Assembly: GCA_964488865.1 (NCBI GenBank)
Contig: CAZAWR010000034.1
Span: 1-64,000 of the forward strand
Source: MWCO01 sp964488865
Lineage (GTDB): Bacteria > Myxococcota_A > Polyangia > Polyangiales > Polyangiaceae
Reading direction: 5' to 3'
Length of the DNA: 64,000 nucleotides
Shown: one piece after another, positions 36,115-44,704 of the stretch
Numbering within the stretch: the stretch's first letter is position 1
Layout: each line of letters starts with the position of its first letter
Notes under the pieces: model-generated
Database searches by the model: none
Told to the model about the DNA's origin: nothing
What the model saw: only the letters and a program-made list of their open reading frames with translations
Made by a program: the position numbers and the translations under genes

Positions 36115-38175
36115 ATGCCGAAGAAGGCGTTGATCATCGATGTCGAGCCTGCCCTCACGGACATGCTCGGTTTGCTGCTGAGAAGGTACGGGTTCGACGT
36201 GACCGTAGCCCACGATGGGCTGACAGGGTTCGAGCGCATCACGACCGAGACGCCGGATCTCGTGGTGATGGATGTACTGCTGCCGCGCATCCGCGGCCAT
36301 GAGCTGTGCTGGCGCATGAAGCAGGACCCGGCGCTCGCAAAGATCCCGGTCATCGTCATGAGCTCGGTGTACGAGGGGCATGCGTACATGGACCAAGCGC
36401 ATCAGGCGGGAGCCGACGCGTTCTTGCTCAAGCCCATCGAACCTCGCGTGTTCGTCGAGAAGTTGGCGAAGGTGGCGGGTCCCCTGCCCCGCCCCACCAA
36501 GGACGATAAGCCGCTTCACCATCGGCTCTGGGACATCCGGCAGAAGTACGAGAAGGAGCTCCCGCACAAGATCGCGCAGATCGAAGCCGGCTACAAACGA
36601 GCCGTGGGCGCCGCGGATCGGCAGCAGCTGGCCAAGGTCCACATCGCCGCCCACAGCGTGGTCGGCACGGCCGGGTCACTCGGATTGCATGACGTGGCCG
36701 CGCAAGCCAAACCTTTCGAACTGCACGTCGTTCGCGCCATGGGGCAGGAAGGGCCCTTCTCCGCGGAGGAAGAGCAGGAAGGGCTGAGCCTCCTGCAAGC
36801 CCTGCGCGCCCAACTCCCGGGCTACCAGCCGCCCATGACGGTTCCTCCCCCGCCGCCGGCATCCACGAAGAAGCTCTCCGCACCCCCGCCGCCCCTCTCC
36901 CTCTCCCAAACCTCCACCCCCCGAGCCCGCGTCGTCGCCATCGTCGAGCACGAGGCCGAAATCGCCCAGGCGCTGTCCCGCGTTCTCACCCAGTTCGGCT
37001 TCGCTCCACGCGTGTTTCCCACGTCCACAGACGTGCGAGAGTTCATCGAGAAGGGAGAAGCCAGAGCTCTCATCGTGGACCTCTCCTTGCCCAAGCGTCG
37101 CGGCGGGGCCGTCGAGCTCGTTGCCGAGCTCCGAAGCGAGCTGGCCAGCATCCCCCCCGTCGTCTTCCTCGGCGCGAAGGACGACTGGGAAAGTCGAGCC
37201 CGCGCAGTGCGAGCGGGGGGCGAAGCCTTCCTGCTCAAGCCCGTCGACATGGACCGCCTCATCGACGTGCTCGGCGGGCTGACGACCTGGAGCGATGCGG
37301 GCCCCTCTCGCGTGCTCATCGTGGCCGATGCCGCGCGCACGGCGGACCACCTCGCGCACGTACTGCGCACCGGAGGAATGCTGGCCCAAGGAATCACGGA
37401 CCCGGCCCACATCCTGACGGCCATCTCCACGCTGCTTCCCGACGTCATCGTGGTGGACTTGCGCAACGACCAGTACGCCGCCGTCGAGATGGTGCAGGTC
37501 TTGCGGCAGCACCAGAGCTTCTCCCACATCCCGTTCGTCATGTTGTCTCTCGACCCGGCCATCCAGGCGCAGGTGCGCATGGTGGGGTGCGGACCGGACG
37601 ACTTCACGGACCGCACCAAGGGGTCCGAGAACCTGGCGACCATCGTGCGCGCGCGCTCGCGGCGTGCACGCATCCTTCAGGCATTCACCTCGCGCGATAC
37701 CCTGACGGGCTTGCTGAACCACCACCGGATGATGGAGGAGCTTCGCCGGGGGGTGGCGCGAGCGGCGCGAGAGTGCCAGGAGATCTGCTTCGCCTACGCG
37801 GACCTCGACTTCATCGGAAAGATTAACGAGGAGCACGGGGTCGCCGCGGGCGACCAGGTGATCCGAGACTTCGGGACGTTGCTGCGCGAGCGACTCCGCC
37901 GCACGGACGTGGTGGGACGACTCGGCAGCGACGGGTTCGGGATCGTGCTTCCGAACACGAAGGCGTGGGCGGCGGCGCGGGTGCTCGACGAGGTGCGCAT
38001 GACCTTCGGGGCCCAGCGTTTTCGAGGAGCGGCGAACTTCACGGCGTCGGTCTCCATGGGCGTGGCGGAGTTCCCGCGGTGCGAGGACGTGGGCTCGCTG
38101 CACAGCGCGGTAGACCGGGCCTTGTATGCGGCAAAGGAGCAGGGGAGGAACCGGGTCGAGATTGGGACGTGTTGA
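36115..38175 (+). CDS. REC-Hpt-REC-REC-GGDEF regulator with degenerate cyclase site
   Basis: A 686-residue cytosolic signalling protein. REC1 is at 1-122 (phospho-acceptor D53, DVLLP), then an Hpt domain with H180 in AAHSVVGTAGSLG, a Pro-rich linker, REC2 at about 271-390 (D322), REC3 at about 398-515 (D448, atypical) and a GGDEF domain at about 525-686. The active-site loop reads GSDGF (604-608) instead of GGDEF, losing the catalytic Glu, while the inhibitory RxxD site (RRTD, 595-598) is five residues before it, as in active cyclases. It may bind c-di-GMP rather than make it, or have low activity. Stand-alone gene. Confidence 0.87.
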   Translation: MPKKALIIDVEPALTDMLGLLLRRYGFDVTVAHDGLTGFERITTETPDLVVMDVLLPRIRGHELCWRMKQDPALAKIPVIVMSSVYEGHAYMDQAHQAGADAFLLKPIEPRVFVEKLAKVAGPLPRPTKDDKPLHHRLWDIRQKYEKELPHKIAQIEAGYKRAVGAADRQQLAKVHIAAHSVVGTAGSLGLHDVAAQAKPFELHVVRAMGQEGPFSAEEEQEGLSLLQALRAQLPGYQPPMTVPPPPPASTKKLSAPPPPLSLSQTSTPRARVVAIVEHEAEIAQALSRVLTQFGFAPRVFPTSTDVREFIEKGEARALIVDLSLPKRRGGAVELVAELRSELASIPPVVFLGAKDDWESRARAVRAGGEAFLLKPVDMDRLIDVLGGLTTWSDAGPSRVLIVADAARTADHLAHVLRTGGMLAQGITDPAHILTAISTLLPDVIVVDLRNDQYAAVEMVQVLRQHQSFSHIPFVMLSLDPAIQAQVRMVGCGPDDFTDRTKGSENLATIVRARSRRARILQAFTSRDTLTGLLNHHRMMEELRRGVARAARECQEICFAYADLDFIGKINEEHGVAAGDQVIRDFGTLLRERLRRTDVVGRLGSDGFGIVLPNTKAWAAARVLDEVRMTFGAQRFRGAANFTASVSMGVAEFPRCEDVGSLHSAVDRALYAAKEQGRNRVEIGTC

Positions 38176-38251
38176 TGGCGTGAGGTGGTCTAGTCCCAAA
38201 TCAAGCAATGTTCGAAGAACGCACGTTCGGGCCGGTGCACATCCGCGCCCG

Positions 38252-38301
38252 TGGTGGCGCGACAATGTCGCGCCCAGCATTGAGGTCGGCAACGCTGTGC
38301 C
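38252..38301. repeat. Dispersed intergenic hairpin repeat, copy 2
   Basis: Matches 43-92 at 44 of 50 positions, keeping the GGCGCGAC/GTCGCGCC stem. It lies in the 206-bp region between the GGDEF gene (ends 38175) and the convergent outer-membrane protein gene (ends 38382). Confidence 0.7.
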
Positions 38302-38381
38302 CACGCATGCCCCCAGGGCGGACGAAGAGTACAAGCCTCGGTGCGCGCAGGGCACAAGACACCCCAGAGCCGCGCGGTCGA

Positions 38382-39152
38382 CTATTCGCTTGCGAGGGGG
38401 ACTTTGGACGTGACCCAGAAGCTCGCGCGAACGTCCTCGGCGGCATCGTTGACTCCGAGGTGCAGCCCAGCCCGCAGGTCGATCGGTCCGAGGGTCCAGA
38501 TCGCGCCCGCGCCGATGGCGACCTGGGTCGAATCGTGTCGCACGGACTTCATCGCAAGTTCGATCCCGGGACGCAGGGGCCCGGTCTCCACCTCCGACAG
38601 CACGCTTGCCTTGTGCCCCAGCTCCTGTCCTTCGCCCCGCCCATCCAGGAACCCGCCGATGTTCAAGTGAAGTCGCAGGGGGTTGGCGAACCATGACGCG
38701 ATGGCCGTGGTCTCGAGACCCGCTCCCGGTCGGGACGGGAGCGGCAGCAGAGCGATCGCCTCGACGCCCAGGGCGAGCTGGCGACGCAGAGGAACCCACT
38801 TCACGCCAGCGGCGGCTTCACCAGGTTCGAGTTTCTCAGGTGCCGCTTCGACTTCCGTGAGGACCTCGAAGTTCGCTGGGAATCCGAGGTTCATGCGAAG
38901 CAGCGGTGACGTCCACTCGCTCACTCCCTCGTCTCGGACGAGTTGGAACAAACCCAGTCGTGGCTCGAGCTCCCACGGGTCGGCGGGAGCCGCATCCGTG
39001 GATCGGTAGGGCGGAAACGCCGAAGCCTCGACGGAAAGCAGCAGGACTCCGGTGATCGCCGTGTGCGTAAGGAAGCCGCGGAAAAACGGCCTCGGGCTCG
39101 CGTGGGCCCATCGCGATGAGCCGGCGATGGAACCAAAGTGGGGGGTGCTCAC
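38382..39152 (-). CDS. Outer-membrane beta-barrel protein
   Basis: A 256-residue protein with a signal peptide (VLLLSVEASAF, cleavage about residue 47). The mature part has alternating beta strands (RLGLFQLVRDEG, NFEVLTEVEAA, GVKWVPLRRQLALGVEAIALLPL, LRLHLNIGGFL, GIELAMKSV, VAIGAGAIWTLGPIDLRAGLHLGVN, FWVTSKVPL), resembling the MetA-pathway/phenol-degradation outer-membrane family. It is divergent from the iron ABC operon, with only 112 bp between. Confidence 0.75.
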   Translation of the reverse strand: MSTPHFGSIAGSSRWAHASPRPFFRGFLTHTAITGVLLLSVEASAFPPYRSTDAAPADPWELEPRLGLFQLVRDEGVSEWTSPLLRMNLGFPANFEVLTEVEAAPEKLEPGEAAAGVKWVPLRRQLALGVEAIALLPLPSRPGAGLETTAIASWFANPLRLHLNIGGFLDGRGEGQELGHKASVLSEVETGPLRPGIELAMKSVRHDSTQVAIGAGAIWTLGPIDLRAGLHLGVNDAAEDVRASFWVTSKVPLASE

Positions 39153-39175
39153 GGCTACGACCTGTCCTCGTCAGA

Positions 39176-39220
39176 CCGCACGGGCTCGCATCTTCGTCAT
39201 GGGACCCAACGTCCGTGCGG
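39176..39220. promoter_or_regulatory. Inverted repeat between barrel gene and iron ABC operon
   Basis: CCGCACGG (39176-39183) and CCGTGCGG (39213-39220) are perfect 8-bp inverted repeats 29 bp apart, ending 44 bp before the ATG of the binding protein. It may be a two-site operator or a leader hairpin. It does not resemble a Fur box. Confidence 0.4.
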
Positions 39221-39264
39221 AGAAACGCTCTTCCCATGAAGCGGGTACAGAGTACGATCGGCGC

Positions 39265-40326
39265 ATGCTGGATTGGAAGCTGTCTCACCGCGATGCGGTG
39301 GGTATGCCCGTTGCGATCCTGGTATGGGTCGTGCTCCTCACGGCGCTCGGGGCAGCGTGGTTCGGGTGCAAGCAGCAAGACCGTCGACAAGTCGTGGTGT
39401 ACGTGTCGGTCGACCAGGCCCATGCGGAGCCCGTGCTCGCCGCGTTTGAGCGGGCGCGAGGCATCGAGGTGCTGCCGGTGTACGACGTCGAAGCGAACAA
39501 GGCTGCGGGACTCGCCCGTCGGATCCTTGCGGAGCGATCTCATCCGCGCGCCGACGTGTTCTGGAATGGCGAGCTAGTCCAGACGCTGATGTTATCGAGG
39601 TCGGGGGTTCTCGCGGCCTACCGTTCTCCCAGCGCTTCGGATCTGCCAAGCGACTTCGTGGACCCATCGGGTCTCTGGGCTGGGTGTGCAGGCCGGGTGC
39701 GCGTCTTCGTCATGCCCAGCGCGCTGGCGCCGGATCGGCAGCCATCGTCGATCTGGGACCTGGCAGGCGACAAGGCCGCGCCGAACGAAATCGGTCTTTC
39801 GATCCCGTTGTTCGGAACGAGCGCGACGCATGCAGCAGCCCTCTACGCGGAAGTTGGGCCCGAGCGAGCGCGTACGTTCTACGAGACCATCAAGCACAAG
39901 GGAGTCCGTATCGCGGACGGGAACTCCACCGTTCGTGACCTCGTCGTACAAGGCAAGCTTCAGTTTGGCATGGTGGACACGGACGATGCTTGTGAGGCGG
40001 TGCGAAGGGGGGCGAATATCCGAACGGTGGCGCCGGACCAGGCGGAAGGTTCGCTCGGCGCACTCGTGATCCCCACGACGGTCGCCGTGGTGCTCGGCGG
40101 GCCCCACCCGCAAGAGGCCAAGGCGCTCGTGGACTTCCTGCTCTCCCCCGAGGCGGAGCGCTTGCTGGTCGCATCTGGATGGAGTCACGCCCCTGCGCGA
40201 TCGCATGACGTGGCCCCACGTTGCTTCTCCTTCCCCGACCTGCGACGGATGCGGTTGGACACCGGGCGCTTGGCGGACATGGTGGACCGATCCCGCGAGG
40301 ACATGCGCGCGGTGTTCCTTCGGTAG
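39265..40326 (+). CDS. Iron(III)-type ABC transporter substrate-binding protein (FbpA-like)
   Basis: The ATG at 39265 gives 353 residues with an N-terminal membrane or lipoprotein-like segment (VVLLTALGAAWFGC, Cys about 35). It matches the FbpA/IdiA class: VVVYVSVDQAHAEPVLAAFERARGIEVLPVYD, ADVFWNGELVQTLML, NEIGLSIPLFGTSATHAAALYAE, IPTTVAVVLGGPHPQEAKALVDFLLSPEAE. Members bind ferric iron in the periplasm. Other substrates of this class (thiamin, phosphonates, tungstate) are known. It heads a four-gene operon with the permease 11 bp downstream. Confidence 0.86.
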   Translation: MLDWKLSHRDAVGMPVAILVWVVLLTALGAAWFGCKQQDRRQVVVYVSVDQAHAEPVLAAFERARGIEVLPVYDVEANKAAGLARRILAERSHPRADVFWNGELVQTLMLSRSGVLAAYRSPSASDLPSDFVDPSGLWAGCAGRVRVFVMPSALAPDRQPSSIWDLAGDKAAPNEIGLSIPLFGTSATHAAALYAEVGPERARTFYETIKHKGVRIADGNSTVRDLVVQGKLQFGMVDTDDACEAVRRGANIRTVAPDQAEGSLGALVIPTTVAVVLGGPHPQEAKALVDFLLSPEAERLLVASGWSHAPARSHDVAPRCFSFPDLRRMRLDTGRLADMVDRSREDMRAVFLR

Positions 40327-40337
40327 AAGGGCGATGA

Positions 40338-41867
40338 ATGGGGAGGTTGCTCCAGGAAGGGTGGCGATGGCCTTGGCACGGATGGAGGCTCACCGTGCTC
40401 GTCGTCTTGCTGTTGCCCTGGGCTGCCTTGGTGTTCGACGCGCTGAGAGTGGATCCGCGTGATTGGATAGGCCTGAGCATCCCGCTCGGGGGGCGCCTCC
40501 GTTTGCTCGCGCAAAGCATGTGGCTGGCCTTGGCGTCGGCCTTGCTATCGACAGCCGTGGGCGCGGTGGTCGCCGTGGCAGCGTGGCCCCTCGGACGCCG
40601 ACTCCGCACAAGCATGGTCTGGGGCCTGCTTGCGCTTGCCGCCGTGCCACCGTACATCCACGCGCTCGTGTGGTCCCGAGCCCTGGACCTCACGGGGTGG
40701 TGGGGAGCCATGTGGGCCCAATCCGCGTGGTTCGGTCCCCTTGCCATCGCCCTGGGGTTGGCCGGCCTCGATAGCGTCGACACGCTCTCCTTTGATGCCG
40801 CTCGACTTCACTACTCGGCGTGGAAGTCGTTCGTGCGCGTCGTGCTCCCTCCCTGCGGCCCGTTCCTGCTCGCGAGCGTCGCCGTCTGCTTCGCTTTGGC
40901 CATGCTCGACTTCACCGTCCCATCCCTCTTCAACGTGGAGGTCTACTCGCTCGATCTGTTCTCGGAGCTGGGGGCCACGCCACACCACGGGCGGGTCGTG
41001 TGGATGTCGTTGCCGCTCCTCGCGCTCACCGCGACGGCGTGCTGGCTGCTGTGGAGAACCATTCGGATCCTGCCCGTCGGCCGCACCGGGTCAGCACTTC
41101 CCCGTCGCTCGATCGAGGGCCCCTGGTGGTTCTATCCGATACGCGTCGTGGGCAGCACGATAGCCGTGTGCTGGCTGGTCGTTCCCGCCTTCGCATTGGT
41201 CGTTCTGGCGGGGTCCCCGGCTCGGTTCCTCGCGTCCGTGCAGGGCGGGTACCGAGAGCTGGGCACGTCGATCGCGGTGTCGACAATGGCCTCCGTCGTC
41301 AGTGTGGGCGCGGCCTACCCGTGGTCTCGAGAGTTGGACCGACCGGGCGTGCGGGGCGTGGTGGCCTGGACGCTGGTAGGGATACCGCTCGTGCTTCCAC
41401 CCTCTCTCGTGGCGGTTGCGATGGTCGTGGTGTGGAACCGGCCCGCGTTCGAGCCTCTCACGGGAGGAATTGGCATCCTGGTCCTGGCAGCCGTGCAACG
41501 ATTCGCCCCCGTTGGCGCGCTGGTGTTATGGGCCGCGCGACGTCAGCGGGATCGAGCTCTGATCGATGCGGTGCTTGTGCACCAGCGCAGCCCACTGCAC
41601 GGATGGTGGCACGTGCGGGTCCGGTGGGCTTGGACCGGATGGGTCGCCGCCGCAGCCCTTGTCCTCGCCTTGAGCGTGGGAGAGTTGGGGGCGAGCTTGG
41701 TCGTGGCACCTCCGGGGCACGGCACGATCACCATGCGGATGTACAACTACCTGCATGCGGGCGCGCTCGATTCCGTGGCGGGCACGGGACTCCTGATGTG
41801 GGCCTGGACACTCGGCGCCGGTCTCATCGCCGGGATCGCGATGCGACGGGCCGGGAGCGCAGCATGA
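40338..41867 (+). CDS. Iron(III)-type ABC transporter permease (FbpB-like)
   Basis: A 509-residue inner-membrane protein with about 12 transmembrane helices. It is the fused two-module type (FbpB/HitB): each half has an ABC permease EAA-like loop, the first around SFDAARLHYSAWKSFVRVVLPPCGP and the second around DAVLVHQRSPLHGWWHVRVRWAW. Overlaps the ATPase gene by the 4-bp ATGA. It forms the channel for the substrate released by the upstream binding protein. Confidence 0.86.
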   Translation: MGRLLQEGWRWPWHGWRLTVLVVLLLPWAALVFDALRVDPRDWIGLSIPLGGRLRLLAQSMWLALASALLSTAVGAVVAVAAWPLGRRLRTSMVWGLLALAAVPPYIHALVWSRALDLTGWWGAMWAQSAWFGPLAIALGLAGLDSVDTLSFDAARLHYSAWKSFVRVVLPPCGPFLLASVAVCFALAMLDFTVPSLFNVEVYSLDLFSELGATPHHGRVVWMSLPLLALTATACWLLWRTIRILPVGRTGSALPRRSIEGPWWFYPIRVVGSTIAVCWLVVPAFALVVLAGSPARFLASVQGGYRELGTSIAVSTMASVVSVGAAYPWSRELDRPGVRGVVAWTLVGIPLVLPPSLVAVAMVVVWNRPAFEPLTGGIGILVLAAVQRFAPVGALVLWAARRQRDRALIDAVLVHQRSPLHGWWHVRVRWAWTGWVAAAALVLALSVGELGASLVVAPPGHGTITMRMYNYLHAGALDSVAGTGLLMWAWTLGAGLIAGIAMRRAGSAA

Positions 41868-42493
41868 TTCGGTTGGAAGGAGTGACGAAGACGCTCGGGT
41901 CCCAGCGGGTGCTCGACGGTCTATCGTTCGAGGTGCGCTCGGGGGAACACCTCGTCATCGAGGGACCGTCAGGGAGCGGGAAGACGACGCTCCTTCGCGT
42001 GGTCGCGGGCCTAGAGGACGTGGACCGCGGATCCGTCTGGCTGGACGGGCAGGAGGTGAGCAAGCCAGGGTTCTCGCTGGCGCCTCACTTGCGTTCGATC
42101 GGATTTGCCTTTCAAGCGCCTGCACTTTGGCCGCACATGACGGTTCGGCAGCACCTCGACTTCGCCGGACCGCGTTGCGACGCGCGACTGAGGGACGAGC
42201 TCGTGCAGGGATTGGGCCTTCAGCCTTTTCTCACCAAGGTCCCGCATCAGCTTTCCGGGGGAGAGGCCAGGCGCGTGGCTCTTGCGAGGGCAATGATCTC
42301 CCAACCACGCCGCCTGCTGCTCGACGAAGCGTTCTCCCATCTCGACGAGGACAGTAAGAAGTCAATACTTGCGTTCGTGATCGACCGAGTTCGGGCCTGG
42401 GGCACGACGATGCTGTTCGTAACCCACGATTCGTCCGAGGCCGAGCGGGTAGCAGGGACGACGCTACGGATGCGCCGCGGAGGGGCCGCGTGA
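41864..42493 (+). CDS. ABC transporter ATP-binding protein (FbpC-like)
   Basis: A 209-residue ATPase, shorter than usual FbpC since the C-terminal regulatory domain is missing. Walker A GPSGSGKTTLLRV (about 35-43), Q-loop FAFQAPALWPHMTV, signature LSGGEARRVALARAM, Walker B RLLLDEAFSHLDE, and the switch His in FVTHDSSEAERVAG. It powers the importer. Coupled on both sides by 4-bp overlaps to the permease (ATGA) and the propeller gene (GTGA). Confidence 0.9.
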   Translation: MIRLEGVTKTLGSQRVLDGLSFEVRSGEHLVIEGPSGSGKTTLLRVVAGLEDVDRGSVWLDGQEVSKPGFSLAPHLRSIGFAFQAPALWPHMTVRQHLDFAGPRCDARLRDELVQGLGLQPFLTKVPHQLSGGEARRVALARAMISQPRRLLLDEAFSHLDEDSKKSILAFVIDRVRAWGTTMLFVTHDSSEAERVAGTTLRMRRGGAA

Positions 42494-43545
42494 CGGTTTC
42501 CCCGCCGCCATCTCATTTTGCCTACGTTCTTGGCAAACGCCGGGCGGTGGCAGCCGCTCAATTTTGCCTGGGCGTGCTGTCCGTGGTCGTGCTGGGGGCC
42601 GTCGTGTGGCGTCTGATTCCCGTGCGCGAAGCGCCGCCGGGGTGGCTTCTGGTTCGGCCCCCGGGGGACACGCTCGCGGTGGCGAGGGTGGAACACGAAG
42701 TCTGGGCCGGTGGGCCAGAAGGCCTGTTTGTGCTCCCGTCCGACGTGAGCGGGGAAGGCCAGCGGATTGCGTCGGCTCCCCCGTTTCGTCAGGTTGCTTC
42801 CATCCACGCCATGCCGGGAGAGGTGTGGATTGCCCATGCCCAAGGGGTGAGCCGTCGCGAAGGGGAAGAGTGGGTCACCTACGGGCAACGAGACGGACTT
42901 CCGGACGTCCAGGCGTGGGTGGTTCTCAAAGGCCGGGACGGGTCCGTGTGGGTTGGGACGGAGCGCGGGCTTGCACAAAGGAAGCACGGGTCGTGGCGGG
43001 TGTGGACGACGCGAGACGGTCTGGCCGCGGATGCGGTGACGGTCCTTCACGAAGACCGGCGAGGGCGCCTCTGGGTGGGCAACGGTCTCACGTTCGCAGG
43101 GGGATTGAGCTTGATAGAAGGGGAAAGGGCGCGAGACCTCGGCATCGCGGATCTGCCTCACGTCATGATCAACGCCATCGCGGAGGACGAGACCGGGGGT
43201 ATTTGGGTCGGCACGGGGTTCGGGTCTCGAGGGGGAGCCTGCCGGTTCTCCGACGACGGGACCGTGCGCTTGGGCAAGAAGGACGGACTGGCGGGGGAGA
43301 AGGTTCGATCGATCTTCGTCGGACGCGGGGGAGCGGTGTGGTTTGGCTCCGAGTATGACGGGGCCGCGCGCCTCGTCGCCAGCGAGTGGATGACCCTCGC
43401 GCGCTCCGATGGCCTTGCGGGCAATGAAGTAAAGGCGATCGTCGAGGATGCGAGTGGGAACCTGTGGTTCGCTTCTGAACAGGGCGTTGCCCGCTGTCCT
43501 CGTGCCGTTTGCGCGGGATCGGCCTCCCACGAAACCAGGGACTGA
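42490..43545 (+). CDS. Membrane-anchored sensor propeller (Reg_prop repeats)
   Basis: A 351-residue protein starting at GTG, overlapping the ATPase stop. One N-terminal transmembrane helix (about 23-43, FCLGVLSVVVLGAVVWRL) places the rest in the periplasm. It carries about six two-component-regulator-type propeller repeats: WAGGPEGLFVL, VWIAHAQGVSR, VWVGTERGLAQ, LWVGNGLTF, IWVGTGFG and LWFASEQGVA. In histidine kinases these repeats form sensor propellers, but here there is no kinase part. Its coupling to an importer is unusual; it could sense substrate or assist the transporter. Confidence 0.82.
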   Translation: MTVSPPPSHFAYVLGKRRAVAAAQFCLGVLSVVVLGAVVWRLIPVREAPPGWLLVRPPGDTLAVARVEHEVWAGGPEGLFVLPSDVSGEGQRIASAPPFRQVASIHAMPGEVWIAHAQGVSRREGEEWVTYGQRDGLPDVQAWVVLKGRDGSVWVGTERGLAQRKHGSWRVWTTRDGLAADAVTVLHEDRRGRLWVGNGLTFAGGLSLIEGERARDLGIADLPHVMINAIAEDETGGIWVGTGFGSRGGACRFSDDGTVRLGKKDGLAGEKVRSIFVGRGGAVWFGSEYDGAARLVASEWMTLARSDGLAGNEVKAIVEDASGNLWFASEQGVARCPRAVCAGSASHETRD

Positions 43546-43629
43546 CACGGTGACGGTGGCGGAGAGGTCTGCCACGCCCACCTATCAAGAGCAGGCGAGG
43601 GAGATCGGGCAACGGACGTGCGGCCTTGC

Positions 43630-44682
43630 TCAGCCCGGGCGAATGTCCACGCGCCACTTCATAGCCCCAACCGACAGCACGTCCCCGTGACGCAGTCGTG
43701 TCGCGCCTAGGACCTTGCGCCCGTTCAGCCCCGTCCCGTTTTGGCTCCCGGTATCTTTGACGAGCAGGTCTCCACCAGCCCAGTACACGACTGCGTGCTT
43801 TCTCGATGCCTTCGGCTCGATGCCGTCAAGGTCGATGTCTTGGTCGTGCCCGCGCCCAAGGTACAGGTACTCACGGATCAGGCACTCGGCTCCCGCGCGC
43901 GGGCCCGTGACCCAGACGAGGCGAGCCGACGGGTGAGCGGCTTTGGTGTCATCGATGACGAGGGTCTCCGATGCAACCACGGTTGCCGCAGGCCCGTGTG
44001 GTGGAGAGCCGAGGCGTGGTGCGGGAAGTGGGGCTCCCGCAGGAGGGTCGAGGATGGCAGTCCTCGCGTGCGTGCCCGGTGGCTGCGGGGCTGAGGCCGG
44101 CCGACCTGCCGCAGCGGCAACGATCGCGCCCAAGGCTCCGGCAGCCACCGCGGCAACCCCGAGCCCAACACCATCCCCAAGTGCATCACTGCCCGCGCCC
44201 GACGGAGCGAACGTCGGAGCATCAGTCCAGTCCCTCGGCGCAACGGCCCCGAGCGGCGTGTCGACCTGCCCTGCGGAACCGGTTATTCTCGCCACCGAGC
44301 CTCCCAGGACGGCCAACCCGATCGGGTTGGCCACGTCCGTTGGCGTGACCCACGCGAGCGTTGCCATGAATACGCGCCCCGAGGCGTCGATGTGAGCAGC
44401 CAACTCGAGAGCGGAGGAAGCGTGCCTGAGCGTGAGTGTGGACCCTCCCTGAGCGGTCGTGGCCATGGCGCCTGACCAGGCGCTCATGGGGGGGATGCCA
44501 GTCTGCGAGCGAAGAGCAGAGAGTGCTGCGAGGCCGGCTCCGATCATCGTGGCACTCGGAGGGGCTCCCCTGTCGGCGTGCTGCAACGCGAGACAGAGTT
44601 GATCGAGGGCGCTCGCCTGGCTCGCGTTCACGCCGATGGGGACCGCGCCAGGCAAACCGGAACCGTTCATCCAGGCAAACAT
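43630..44682 (-). CDS. FHA-domain protein of the unassigned three-gene cassette
   Basis: A 350-residue protein; the start has a GGAGGGAACCTC site. The C-terminal ~95 residues are a canonical FHA phosphothreonine-binding domain: YLYLGRGHDQDIDL, ASRKHAVVYWAGGDLLVKDTGSQNGTGLNGRK. The N-terminal ~150 residues contain a mixed helical/beta region (LDQLCLALQHADRG; TLRHASSALELAAHIDASGRVFMATLAWV) reminiscent of a roadblock-like fold, but this is only impression. An Ala/Gly-rich hydrophobic helix (GVGLGVAAVAAGALGAIVAAAAG) at about 175-200 may insert in the membrane. It is the last gene of a cassette with 22-bp spacings. Confidence 0.82.
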   Translation of the reverse strand: MFAWMNGSGLPGAVPIGVNASQASALDQLCLALQHADRGAPPSATMIGAGLAALSALRSQTGIPPMSAWSGAMATTAQGGSTLTLRHASSALELAAHIDASGRVFMATLAWVTPTDVANPIGLAVLGGSVARITGSAGQVDTPLGAVAPRDWTDAPTFAPSGAGSDALGDGVGLGVAAVAAGALGAIVAAAAGRPASAPQPPGTHARTAILDPPAGAPLPAPRLGSPPHGPAATVVASETLVIDDTKAAHPSARLVWVTGPRAGAECLIREYLYLGRGHDQDIDLDGIEPKASRKHAVVYWAGGDLLVKDTGSQNGTGLNGRKVLGATRLRHGDVLSVGAMKWRVDIRPG

Positions 44683-44704
44683 GAGGTTCCCTCCGACGGA
44701 GCGC

